Assembly: GCA_963718355.1 (NCBI GenBank) | Contig: CAVQZA010000020.1 | Coordinates: forward strand, 1 to 64,000 | Direction of reading: 5' to 3' | Length of the DNA: 64,000 nucleotides | From: CAVQZA01 sp963718355 | GTDB taxonomy: Bacteria; Actinomycetota; Thermoleophilia; Gaiellales; Gaiellaceae | Shown: one piece after another, positions 15,906 through 24,157 of the stretch | Layout: each line of letters opens with the position of its first letter | Numbering within the stretch: the stretch's first letter is position 1 | Program-made: the position numbers and the translations under genes | The notes under the pieces: generated by a model | What the model was told of the DNA's origin: nothing | Databases searched by the model: none | What the model saw: the letters and a program-made list of their open reading frames with translations, nothing else

Positions 15906-16871
15906 TCACACCTCCTCGCGCGACTCGCGCAGGCGCGGGTCGATCACGCCGTAAAGGATGTCGACGAAGAAGCTCGTCAGGATGAAAGCCGCGGCTGCGA
16001 GCAGGACGAGCGTCTGCAGCACGCCGTAGTCGCGCTGGAACACCGAGTCGACCATGAGCGAGCCGAGTCCCGGCCGGGCGAACACGTACTCCACCACGAC
16101 CGCGCCGCCAAGCAGCGAGCCGATGATCACCCCCGCCGTCGTCAAGGCCGGAATCGCCGCATTCGGGAGGAGATGGCGGATCACGACCTGGTGCCGCAGC
16201 AGACCCTTGCCCTCCGCGGTGCGGATGAACGCGGCGGAGCCTACATCGGCCATCGAGGCGCGCAGGACCCGCAGGATCGGAGCCGCGACGGCGATCCCGA
16301 GTGCAATTGCAGGCAATAGCGTCCCCTCGAGGCTCTTGAACGGGTGGTGGGTGATCGAGACGTACCCGGATGTCGGCAAGAGGTCCAGCTTCTCACCGAA
16401 GATCACGATCAGGATGATTCCGGTGAGAAACACGGGCAGGGCGGTCCCGACTGCGGTGAACCCCGAGACGAGCCCGTCGAAGAGGCGATTGCGCCAGATC
16501 GCCGCGAGCGTCGCCGCAGGCACCGCGATGAGGAGTCCGATCACCAGCGCAAGAATGGCCAGCTCGAGCGTTGCGCCGACCCGCTCCGCAACGAGTGTCG
16601 TGACAGGGAACTGGCTGAAGTACGAACGACCGAGATTCCCCTGGAAGACGCCGCCCACCCAGTGGACGTACTGGGTGGGCAGCGACTGATCGAGTCCCAG
16701 TTGGTGCCTGATCGCCTGGATCGCCCGGGGGTCGACGTTCTTGATCGTGCCGCCCAGCTTGGTGATCGTCGGATCCCCCGGGATCACGCGCAGGACGAGG
16801 AAGATCAACATCGAGCTGAGGACGAGCAGGCCGACGCTCGTCGTCAGTCGTTTGAAGACGTATCGAAGCAT
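15906..16871 (-). CDS. Peptide ABC transporter permease (DppB/OppB type)
   Basis: 321 residues. The N-terminus MLRYVFKRLTTSVGLLVLSS starts the first helix, followed by the periplasmic DppB segment IPGDPTITKLGG...RHQLGLDQSLPTQY and five further helices. The EAA loop reads FIRTAEGKGLLRHQVVIRHLLPNA. Thirty bases separate it from the binding-protein gene. Together with the DppC, D and F homologues it completes an importer for peptides or peptide-like compounds. Confidence 0.9.
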   Translation of the reverse strand: MLRYVFKRLTTSVGLLVLSSMLIFLVLRVIPGDPTITKLGGTIKNVDPRAIQAIRHQLGLDQSLPTQYVHWVGGVFQGNLGRSYFSQFPVTTLVAERVGATLELAILALVIGLLIAVPAATLAAIWRNRLFDGLVSGFTAVGTALPVFLTGIILIVIFGEKLDLLPTSGYVSITHHPFKSLEGTLLPAIALGIAVAAPILRVLRASMADVGSAAFIRTAEGKGLLRHQVVIRHLLPNAAIPALTTAGVIIGSLLGGAVVVEYVFARPGLGSLMVDSVFQRDYGVLQTLVLLAAAAFILTSFFVDILYGVIDPRLRESREEV

Positions 16872-16901
16872 CGACCCCCGGACCGAAGCGTGCGAGCCCG
16901 C

Positions 16902-18488
16902 CTACGAGGCGAGCGCCGCAGCCTCCAGATGGACGTTGCCCTGTGCGTCTTCCCAGGCTCCGGTGAGGCCCTTCAGGTACGCGACGATGTTCGTCTGGTG
17001 GGCGATCACCATGATCGGCGAGGCCTGCCCCTCGATCGACTGCATCTGGTCGTAGATCTTGCTCCTCGCCACGACGCTCGGCTGCCCGACCGCCTTCTGG
17101 GCGAGCGCCTCGAACGCGGCGTTCTTCCAGTTGCACTCGCACGCCCCGTACTGCACCTGGGAGAAGGCGTACGACGGGTTCGGCGGCAGCGAGAAGTAGT
17201 TGGCGATGATGTACCCGGGATAGCTCTTGCCGGCCGGGTAGAACTTCGACAGCCACGTGCTGACGTCGCTCCGGACGATGGTCAGGTTCAGGCCGATCTG
17301 CTTCAGGTCCTGCTGGAGGATCTGCGCCATCGTGATCCACTCGTCACGACGACCTGCGAGCGCCCAGAACGTGAACGTCGTGCCCGGCTTGACGCCGGCG
17401 GCGTCGAACAGCTGCTTCGCCTTCGCCAGGCTGAACGTGTACTGCGGCAGCGTCTTGTTGTAGAACGGGCTCGTCTGGCTGATCACCTCGTTCGCGTACG
17501 ACGGCGTGGCGAGACCGAAGAAGGCGGCCTGCACCATGGTCTTGCGGTCGATGACGTACGAGAGCGCCTGCCGAGCGCGGACGTCATTGAACGGGGCCGA
17601 CGTGGTGTCGACCTCCCAGACGTGCGCGCTCGAGATGCCCACCGGCGTCAGGAACGCGCTGGAGCTCGACTTGACGGCCGGGATGTCCACCGGCGGCACC
17701 TGCCAGATCATCCCGAGCTTGCCCGACTTGAAGTCCGTGACCATCGACGTCGTGTCGGGCTCGCGGATGAAGTCGATCTCCTTGAGGCACGGCGTCCCGC
17801 CGAAGTAGTGCGTGTTCGGCACGAGCGTGAGCTGCTGCCCCGGGACGAAGTTGGCCACCTTGTACGGGCCGGTGCCGTTGCCGGTCTTGTTGAGGTTGTT
17901 GAGATCGGTCGTGTCGCTCATCTTCACGTCGACGAGCGCGGTCGGCAGCAGAGCGCTGGGATGCCCGAGCCTGATCGTGAGGCCGTACTTCCCGGCCGTA
18001 TGGACCGAGCGAATATCCGCCACGTTGCCTTGCGCCTGAGAGGCAACGGCGGGGTCGAGAACTCGCAGGAGGTTCGCCCGCGCATCCGCGGAGGTGAACG
18101 GCCGTCCGTTCGCGTACTTGGCGTCGCTCCGCAACTTGAACGACCAGTGCATCAGGTCCTTGGACGACGACCAGGACGTCGCCAGGTCGGGCACGGCCTG
18201 CATCGCCTTGTTGTATTTCGTGAGACCGTCGTACAGAACCGTCTGCAAGACCGCCTGGCCCGCGAAGGAGATCGTGTTCGGGTCGAGCGCGGTGATTCCC
18301 GCCCCAGCGATGCCGTAGGTGAGCTTCCCCTTGGACGACGAGCAGCCCGTGAGGTTCGCTTTCGCCATGACCGCTGTAGCCAGATTGGCTGTGCTCGAAT
18401 GCGCAGCCGTCCCGCCAATCGCCGCGGCCGCGACCGCAGTGCCGAGAACGACACACCCGAACGCAGCCGCCTTCCTAGTAATCCTCAT
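16902..18488 (-). CDS. Peptide ABC transporter substrate-binding protein
   Basis: 528 residues of SBP family 5. The start at ATG 18488 (MRITRKAAAFG) is set by GGAGGG eight bases upstream; it begins a Sec signal peptide (CVVLGTAVAAAAIGGTAAHS). There is no clear lipobox, so anchoring is uncertain. Family features: LTYGIAGAGITALDPNTIS, VLQTVLYDGLTKYN, DAKYANGRPFTSADAR, GTGPYKVANFVPGQQL and the late ARQALSYVIDRKTM. It presumably captures the island's substrate outside the membrane. First gene of the leftward operon; a TAGAGT element near 18524-18529 on the minus strand may be its -10. Confidence 0.85.
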   Translation of the reverse strand: MRITRKAAAFGCVVLGTAVAAAAIGGTAAHSSTANLATAVMAKANLTGCSSSKGKLTYGIAGAGITALDPNTISFAGQAVLQTVLYDGLTKYNKAMQAVPDLATSWSSSKDLMHWSFKLRSDAKYANGRPFTSADARANLLRVLDPAVASQAQGNVADIRSVHTAGKYGLTIRLGHPSALLPTALVDVKMSDTTDLNNLNKTGNGTGPYKVANFVPGQQLTLVPNTHYFGGTPCLKEIDFIREPDTTSMVTDFKSGKLGMIWQVPPVDIPAVKSSSSAFLTPVGISSAHVWEVDTTSAPFNDVRARQALSYVIDRKTMVQAAFFGLATPSYANEVISQTSPFYNKTLPQYTFSLAKAKQLFDAAGVKPGTTFTFWALAGRRDEWITMAQILQQDLKQIGLNLTIVRSDVSTWLSKFYPAGKSYPGYIIANYFSLPPNPSYAFSQVQYGACECNWKNAAFEALAQKAVGQPSVVARSKIYDQMQSIEGQASPIMVIAHQTNIVAYLKGLTGAWEDAQGNVHLEAAALAS

Positions 18489-18843
18489 GGAACCCTCCTC
18501 GTCCGTCACCAGATTGACTTGCCGACCACTCTAAACGCTCCTCTTTCCCGGGTCGTCCGCCGACCGGCTGAGTGGTCGACGGCGCTGCCAAACGGAAATG
18601 CCACGGGAGGGAGGCGAGCCTTCGCGCCGACCTATCTACGGTACGAGATCCAAACGCTGCCCACCTCTCGGCTCCCGCTCGCTACCGCGCGTTGCAACTG
18701 CCGGCGGCTGGTCTGCCGCAGCAGCGTCGGTGGCTCTGAGCCAGCCGGCATGAAACACATCGAGGAGCTACTGCTCGCGGTGCGCTAGGCGCCCATCGTG
18801 TAACAAGCAACCTGGCCCGCGCCGAGGGAAATGCCCGCGTTAG
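18489..18843. other. Intergenic region between island operon and right repeat
   Basis: 355 bp with no gene I can support. The left end should hold the promoter of the leftward operon. Reading frames through it have no start/ribosome-site combination, and no stable inverted repeat was noticed. Confidence 0.5.
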
Positions 18844-18934
18844 GTGCGTGCTCGCGTTTACTTGACCCACGCTTGACACACTCCCGAAATCTGGCTCCAG
18901 CAAAGGGATCGCGGATGGACCACATCATAGGGTC
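18844..18934 (+). repeat. Right copy of the ~91-bp direct repeat, overlapping the integrase 3' end
   Basis: Pairs with 5321-5411. The integrase stop codon (TGA, minus strand, 18925-18927) lies inside the conserved end ATCATAGGGTC, as is common when an att site sits at the 3' end of an int gene. Confidence 0.7.
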
Positions 18935-20092
18935 GTTCCCATGGTTTGTTCGAGCCAGGTGTCGAGGAGGGTTGCGGCGTGGTGTTCGTTGCCGGGGAGG
19001 AGGTGTCCGTAGCGGTCGAGGGTGATGGTGATGGTGGAGTGGCCCATGTAGGTGCTAAGTGCTTTGGCGTTGATGCCTGCTGCGATGGCGAAGGTTGCGT
19101 AGGCGTGGCGGCAGTCGTGGAGGGTGATCGGGTTGAGGTTGGCTGTTTTCCAGGCTTTGCGGGCGCGGTTGTGGATGGTGACGGGGTCGAAGGGGTTTCC
19201 GTGTTGGTTTGTGAAGAGGTAGCCGTGGCCGCCGTGTCCTTGTTGGAGTCGGTGGGCGAGGAGTTGTTGGCGGAGTCCGGTGGTGATGGGGACGCGTCGT
19301 TTGCCGGATCGGCTCTTGGGTTCGATCAGTCCTGCCTTGTGGTCCCAGGAGTGCTTGACGTGGATGAGGTGCTGCTCGAGGTCGATGTCGGACCATTGGA
19401 GTGCTTGGAGTTCGCCGCGGCGTAGGCCGGCGTAGAACGCTGTTGCCCAGAGCGCCCGGTCGCTTATTGGTGTCGCGGCGATGAGTGCTTCGGCTTCGCT
19501 TGGTGGTGTGATGCGTTCGCGGCGGCCTCGGACTGCGGGCAGGGTGAGTTTGAGGGTTGGGTTGACCGCGATTTCGCCGCGTGCGGTCGGCGCGTCGGTA
19601 GATGGCACGTAATGGGAGGATTGTGTTCCTGATTGTGCTTGGTGCGGCTCCTTCGGCTGCCCGTTGGTCGGCGAAGTCTTGGAGCATGTTCTGGCTGAGA
19701 GCGGTCAGCCTTAGTCGGCCGAGCTCTGGAAGTACTCGCCCGTTGAGGGCCTGTCGGTAGGAGCGGAGGGCGGAGGGCTTGTAGCGGTCACCTGAGCGGG
19801 TTCGGATGACGCCTGCTTCGGCCGCTTGTAGCCATTCCTCGGCGGCCTCGTTGAGCCGGATCGTGCTTGGCGCCCGCAGCGTTCGTTTGCGGAGCGCGAC
19901 CCGGCTTTCTAGACGCCAAGCTTTCGCGTCCGACAGGGAGGCGAAGGTCTTGCGGATTGGCTTGCGGTCGCGAGCCGACCAGACTTGGCTCCTGCCCTGC
20001 GAAGCGATGCTCGGCACGAGGACACACATAGCTCCGGTGCTCCACTTCATCAAGCATGCGCGATCGTCTGCGCGACGGTCCGGATCCGCCAC
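18925..20092 (-). pseudogene. Tyrosine recombinase/integrase, one frameshift
   Basis: About 389 codons. The N-terminal part (SAM-like core-binding domain, SALRSYRQALNGRVLPELGRLRL) is in one frame to about 19595. The catalytic domain continues in another after a single-base change in the CGACCGCACG region. Catalytic residues are present: Arg in FYAGLRRGELQAL, Lys in the KSRSGKRRVP strand, HDCRHAYAT (H-x-x-R), GHSTITITLDRYGH (His and the Tyr nucleophile). The frame opens at GTG 20092; ATG 20050 (MKWSTGAM) is a likelier start. It lies between the right direct repeat and tRNA-Sec, pointing away from the tRNA 3' end, as for an integrative element using that tRNA. Inactive as read. Confidence 0.75.
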
Positions 20093-20190
20093 CAGCCGCT
20101 AACGCCCAGTTCTGCGCAGACCGACGCTCATCCACGACCGGAAAGAGTCGCTTCCAATAAGACGCGGATTAGCAGGAAGTACTCTTGAAC

Positions 20191-20282
20191 GGAGCGGCGC
20201 AGGAGTCGAACCTACCCAGCCGTGGGTTACACGACCTCACCGGTTTTGAAGACCGGCTGAGCCACCGGGCCCATGCCGCTCC
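20191..20282 (-). tRNA. selC: tRNA-Sec (anticodon UCA)
   Basis: 92 nt on the minus strand. The eight-pair acceptor stem (GGAGCGGC with GCCGCTCC), long variable arm, T-loop GGTTCGACTCC and anticodon loop CTTCAAA in the stem CCGGT/ACCGG give anticodon TCA. The eight-base-pair acceptor and ~92-nt length are the bacterial selenocysteine tRNA format. CCA is not encoded. The tRNA is intact, and selA and selB homologues lie 4-8 kb away. Confidence 0.9.
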
Positions 20283-20388
20283 GATTCGGAGGCTATCGGC
20301 GGGGCGAGCGGGTTGCTCGGAGGCGGAGCCGGGCTCTGCCCGGCGGGGGCCTCGGCCTGTCCGGATGTGCGAGTTGGAAGGAGGGGCT

Positions 20389-20412
20389 CGTGGGGGAACC
20401 GGTTCCCCCACG
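20389..20412 (-). terminator. Perfect 24-bp palindrome, probable terminator
   Basis: CGTGGGGGAACC is followed directly by its reverse complement, 3 bp after the stop of the minus-strand zinc-ribbon gene. No U-tract follows, so the role is inferred from position. Confidence 0.5.
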
Positions 20413-20415
20413 CTG

Positions 20416-20766
20416 CTATCGCTCTTTGACGTCGAGGCGCCGGCCGCACAGTTCGCAGACGACGGCGTAGCGCTTGAGCCCCGCCGCCGTGACGGCGATC
20501 TGGCGCCGCACGAGCCGGTGCTTGCAGACGCGCACTTCCGGCAGGAGGTTGGGAAGCGGCGGCAACTCGGGCAGAAGCCGCACGGCGCCGCCGACCGCGG
20601 GGCACCCGGCCGCGTGCTCGGACCACACCTCGTACACCGGTTGGCTCGTGACGGCCATCCAGCCGCACGCCTCGCACGTGACCTCGATCAGCGCAGACCC
20701 CGTTTGCTCAAAAAACGCACAGTCGTCCAGACTAGCCGTAGCGATGCTCCTCGATCCCGTGACCAC
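20416..20766 (-). CDS. Small CxxC protein of unknown function
   Basis: 116 residues from ATG 20766. Two Cys pairs, CEACGWM and CELCGRR, flank a middle containing EVWSEHAAGCP and a Leu/Pro-rich stretch. This suggests a zinc ribbon closed by distant pairs. Third-position GC is very high throughout, which supports coding. The 5' end overlaps the 5' end of the divergent GNAT gene by 23 bp, so the true start may be further in, but no better start is visible. A 24-bp palindrome follows its stop. Confidence 0.5.
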   Translation of the reverse strand: MVTGSRSIATASLDDCAFFEQTGSALIEVTCEACGWMAVTSQPVYEVWSEHAAGCPAVGGAVRLLPELPPLPNLLPEVRVCKHRLVRRQIAVTAAGLKRYAVVCELCGRRLDVKER

Positions 20767-21247
20767 CGAGAGCCGAGCCGTCCTCGAACGGCTCTGGCAG
20801 CTCTACCGGCACGATCTCTCGGAGTTCCGCGGAAAGCACGGCCCGGAGGGATTCCGCGGCATGCTGCCGGGTGAGGACGGGACATACGCGCTCCGCAGCC
20901 TGCTGCCGTTCCTCGACGACGACGCCGACCGGGCCGCGTACCTGTTCACGAACGGGTCGAGCCCCGTGGGTTTCGCGCTGGTCAGCGGCCTGAATGCGCA
21001 ACGGCGGCTGATGTCAGAGTTCTTCGTCGTCCGCGGCGCCCGCCGGCAGGGCATCGCCCGCACCGCGGTGGCCGAGCTCTTCGCCCTGCATCCGGGCGAG
21101 TGGGAGATCCCGTTTCAGGAGAACAACGTCGCGGCTGCGCGGTTCTGGCGGGGCGTGGCGGGCGACAGCGTTCGCGAGGAGCTCCGGCCCGTTCCGGGCA
21201 AGCCGGAGGTGCCACCCGACGTCTGGCTTACGCTCAACGTGGGTTGA
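20744..21247 (+). CDS. GNAT-family N-acetyltransferase
   Basis: 167 residues. The acetyl-CoA binding motif appears as EFFVVRGARRQGIARTAVAELF (R/Q-x-x-G-x-A form). Before it is VGFALVSGL, after it the closing ENNVAAARFWRG, which fits the GNAT order. The substrate is unknown. The start at ATG 20744 gives a normal N-terminus (LLDPVTTESRAVLERLW); frames further upstream overlap the opposite gene. The last 14 bases overlap the convergent membrane protein gene. Confidence 0.75.
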   Translation: MLLDPVTTESRAVLERLWQLYRHDLSEFRGKHGPEGFRGMLPGEDGTYALRSLLPFLDDDADRAAYLFTNGSSPVGFALVSGLNAQRRLMSEFFVVRGARRQGIARTAVAELFALHPGEWEIPFQENNVAAARFWRGVAGDSVREELRPVPGKPEVPPDVWLTLNVG

Positions 21248-21611
21248 CTCGACCGTGCGACTGCCCGCGGTCGAGGCGTCCCGAGGCGGCGTGCTCCTCG
21301 TGGTAGAGGTCGTAGATCTGCTCGTGGTGGGCGAGCGTGTGATGGTGGTTGCAGACCTTCTGCAGCGTCCCGTCGACCGGGTGCTCGCCGGTGCGAACGC
21401 AGTACGGAACGGCGCAGGTGCGATGCCAGCGCGCCCAGGCGGCGACCGCGAGTGCGGCGATCAGCGGCACGGTGCCGACGATCCCGAGGAGGTTGCTGCC
21501 GCCGTTCGCGTAGTCGCTACTCGCGAAGACGTGCGCCCAGAAGGCGATCACGGCCACGATCACGATCGCAATCGCAACTCCGAACCCGACGGCGCCGGCC
21601 TCTCGCTTCAC
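21234..21611 (-). CDS. Small membrane protein with Cys/His-rich tail
   Basis: 125 residues. Two membrane helices (AGAVGFGVAIAIVIVAVIAF and LLGIVGTVPLIAALAVAAWA) are followed by a cytoplasmic or exterior tail CAVPYCVRTGEHPVDGTLQKVC and NHHHTLAHHEQIYDLYHEEH. The Cys...Cys...Cys plus His cluster looks like a metal site. Similar two-helix proteins with an HPVDGT...KVC tail occur in actinobacteria; none is characterised that I know of. It is divergent from the TPR gene by 26 bp. Confidence 0.6.
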   Translation of the reverse strand: MKREAGAVGFGVAIAIVIVAVIAFWAHVFASSDYANGGSNLLGIVGTVPLIAALAVAAWARWHRTCAVPYCVRTGEHPVDGTLQKVCNHHHTLAHHEQIYDLYHEEHAASGRLDRGQSHGRVNPR

Positions 21612-21637
21612 GATCAGCAGGATACGATCGCGCTGGG

Positions 21638-22111
21638 ATGACGGAGGCGTGGGAACAACAGGTCTCCGAGCTGTGGGCGGCGGTCGACGACCTCGACGAG
21701 GCCGAGTTCCTGGCTCGCATGGACGCGCTCGCCGCCGGGCTGCCCGCCGCGGTTGCGGCGTACGAGCGCGGGTCGGCGTACGACTCGACCGGCCGCTCCG
21801 ATCTCGCGGTGCCGCTCTACAGGCAGGCGCTCGACCTGGGACTGGACGACTCGCGCCGCCGCCAGTGCGTGATCCAGCTCGCGAGCTCGCTGCGGAACCT
21901 CGGGCTGGCGCAGGAGAGCGTCGCGCTGCTGACCGCCGAGCTCGACGCCGGCTCCGACGACCTCGACGACGCGGTGCGCGGCTTCCTCGCGCTCGCCCTC
22001 GTCGACGCGGGCCGCGAGCGCGAGGCCGTCGGCCAGGCGCTGAAGGCGCTCGCCCGCCATCTGACCCGCTACCAGCGGTCGCTCACGAACTACGCGCGCG
22101 AGCTGGAATAG
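21638..22111 (+). CDS. Tetratricopeptide repeat protein (TPR_5-like)
   Basis: 157 residues, entirely helical. Repeat-like units include AAVAAYERGSAYDSTGRSD, AVPLYRQALDLGLDD, QLASSLRNLGLAQESVALL and GFLALALVDAGREREAVGQA, in the order of small TPR proteins of the TPR_5 family. It has no signal peptide. Partner unknown. Eleven bases separate it from the nitrilase gene, so the two may be co-transcribed. Confidence 0.75.
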   Translation: MTEAWEQQVSELWAAVDDLDEAEFLARMDALAAGLPAAVAAYERGSAYDSTGRSDLAVPLYRQALDLGLDDSRRRQCVIQLASSLRNLGLAQESVALLTAELDAGSDDLDDAVRGFLALALVDAGREREAVGQALKALARHLTRYQRSLTNYARELE

Positions 22112-22121
22112 GCTGGCGGCG

Positions 22122-23027
22122 ATGCGGGAGCCGATCACCGTTGCCTGTGTGCAGGCCGAGCCGGTCGTGCTCGACCTCGACGCAACGCTCGACAAGCTGG
22201 CGCGCCTCACCGCCGAAGCGCGGGCGGCCGGCGCGGGGCTCGTCGTCTTCCCCGAGACGTTCATCTCGGTCTACCCGTCATCGCTCTGGGCGCGCGCGTT
22301 CGCCGGCTGGGGCGACCCGCGCGCGAAGGCCGTGTTCGCGCGGATCGCGGCGAGCTCGGTCGAGATCCCGGGCCCTGCGGTCGACCGGCTCGGCGCGGTC
22401 GCCGCGGAGCACGGCGTGTGGCTCGTCACCGGCGCCAACGAGGTCGACCGCGGCTCGCTCTACAACGCGCTCCTCTACTTCTCGCCCGAGGGTGAGCTCG
22501 CGCTGCACCACCGCAAGCTCGTGCCGACGAACCACGAGCGCCTGATCCACGGGCAGGGCGACGGCGGCGGGCTGCGCGCGATCGAGACGCCGATCGGCCG
22601 CATCGGCGGGCTGATCTGCTGGGAGAACTACATGCCGCTCGCCCGCTTCGCGCTGTACGAGTCGGGCGTCGAGATCTACATCGCCTCAACCGCCGACGAC
22701 GGCGATGCGTGGCAGTCGACGCTCGTCCACCTCGCGCGCGAGTCGCGCGCCTTCGTCGTCGCGCCGTGCCACTTCCAGCGCGCCTCGGCGTATCCGGCCG
22801 ACTTCGAGCTCGCCGCGGAGCTCGAGGGCGTCGACGTGATCGGCCGCGGCGGCAGCGCGATCCTCGGCCCCGACGGCGCCTACCTCGCCGGCCCGCTGTA
22901 CGACGAGGAGGGCATCCTCTACGCCGAGCTCGAGCCGAATCGCCTCTTCGAGGAGCGGCAGCGCTTCGACCCCGCCGGTCACTATCACCGGCCCGACGTG
23001 TTGCAGCTGACAGTTCGCTCCGAGTGA
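22122..23027 (+). CDS. Nitrilase/carbon-nitrogen hydrolase
   Basis: 301 residues. The Glu-Lys-Cys catalytic triad is complete: E45 in VVFPETF, K132 in HHRKLVPTNHERL and C166 in GLICWENYMPL. ICWENYMPL and the NHERL...HGQGDG stretch are typical of true nitrilases (branch 1) rather than amidases, suggesting conversion of a nitrile to acid plus ammonia. A cyanide dihydratase-like or aliphatic nitrilase role cannot be separated from this. Cytoplasmic. ATG 22122 follows a 10-bp gap after the TPR gene. Confidence 0.9.
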   Translation: MREPITVACVQAEPVVLDLDATLDKLARLTAEARAAGAGLVVFPETFISVYPSSLWARAFAGWGDPRAKAVFARIAASSVEIPGPAVDRLGAVAAEHGVWLVTGANEVDRGSLYNALLYFSPEGELALHHRKLVPTNHERLIHGQGDGGGLRAIETPIGRIGGLICWENYMPLARFALYESGVEIYIASTADDGDAWQSTLVHLARESRAFVVAPCHFQRASAYPADFELAAELEGVDVIGRGGSAILGPDGAYLAGPLYDEEGILYAELEPNRLFEERQRFDPAGHYHRPDVLQLTVRSE

Positions 23028-23150
23028 GCTAATCTCCCGCGCCTAAGCCATCTGCGGCCAGTCCGAAAGAGAGGTCGGAGATGACAGAAGCTGCCCGGAT
23101 CCCGATGGCGAGGGCCTCCGGACGCGAGCGGGCGGACGTCGAAGCGCCGG

Positions 23151-24157
23151 ATGAAGTGCTCGTTTCCGGAGGTCGTGTGGGCACACCACCTCCGCGAGCA
23201 CGAGTTGCACAGCGGACACTCGAGTCCGTACGCGGGCCAGGCCGACGAGCGCTATCGGGCGTTTCGCGCGCAGTTCGAGAGCCAGCACGGGCGGATCGTC
23301 GACGAGTACTGGTGCAGCGACGAGGCCTCGGCCGTCGTCGTCTGCATGAAGGAGGCCCATCGGCCGCTGCGCTGGCTCGGCAAGGATCCGTCGGCCCGCA
23401 TCTACTCGGAGACGAACTGGAAGACGCGCGACCTGCCCGTTCCGGTCGCGGAGCTCGTCCACGAGGCCGACGCGCTCGCGATGCACGCGCGCGAGGTGCT
23501 GCGGAGCACGGCCCAGCGGCTCGTGATCCAGCGTCTCTTCGGCGTCATGGCCTATCTCCTCGGCACCTTCGACGGCAGGGAGATGACCGAGAAGGCCTGC
23601 AAGCCGGTGATCGACTCGGCCGTCGAAGGAGGTCGCCGAGATCCGCCAGGAGTACGTGACCGCGGCGACCCGGTCGGCGCAGATCGTCTATTTCTGGGGG
23701 ATGGTCAGCGGGCTCGTCTGGCTCGGGATTCTCGGCCTGCTCGCGCTGCCGCGTGTTCGACGCGTCGGCGTTCCGCACGTGGGCTCAAGGCGTTATACGG
23801 CTGCGCGGTCGCCGGTGCGCTCGGCGCAATGGTCAGCGTCGTCGCGCGGATGAACCAGGCCTCGTTCAAGGTCGAGTACGACGTCGGCAGACCGACGGTG
23901 CGACGGCTCGGCGCGTTCCGGCCGCTCGTCGGCGCGGTCTTCGGCGATCGTGATCTACCTCGCGCTCGAGAGCCACCTGATGCACATCGACACCGGCGCA
24001 GGCGAATCAGCAGTTCCCGTTCTTCGCCGTGTGGGCGTTCATCGCGGGGTTCAGCGAGCGGTTCGTTCGCGACACGCTGGACGGCGTCGAGACGACAGTT
24101 GGCGGTTCGAGCACGAATCGCGGAGCCGCCGCGGCCACCGCCGCCGGCAGCCGCCTA
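23151..24157 (+). pseudogene. Membrane protein of unknown function, several frameshifts
   Basis: The first 155 codons (MKCSFPEVVWAHHLRE...) read without a break and look soluble. The rest continues in other frames: EIRQEYVTAATRSAQIVYFWG then a helix WLGILGLLALP (from ~23630), then AVAGALGAMVSVVARM (~23800), LGAFRPLVGAVFG (~23910), IVIYLALESHLM (~23950) and FFAVWAFIAGFSERFVRDTL (~24020). This helix set (GALGA.VS...LGAFRP..GA..G....GFSERF) is a known but uncharacterised actinobacterial membrane family. At least four single-base changes are required. The end overlaps the selB stop region on the other strand. Confidence 0.6.

Larger units (their letters stand above)
5321..18934. mobile_element. 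Candidate integrated catabolic island between direct repeats
   Basis: 13.6 kb between two same-orientation ~91-bp repeats holds only the ridA/amidohydrolase genes and the leftward ABC-transporter/hydrolase operon. A tyrosine integrase abuts the right repeat on its outer side, and tRNA-Sec lies 100 bp beyond it. Repeats, integrase and tRNA suggest integration. Against a simple element, the integrase is not between the repeats and no copy of the tRNA end is seen at the left. Boundaries are tentative. Confidence 0.3.

Noticed and set aside
16344..18788. Plus-strand open frame of ~814 codons
   Set aside because: Antisense to the permease and binding-protein genes, with no recognisable domain and an Arg/Asp-rich composition typical of a shadow frame.
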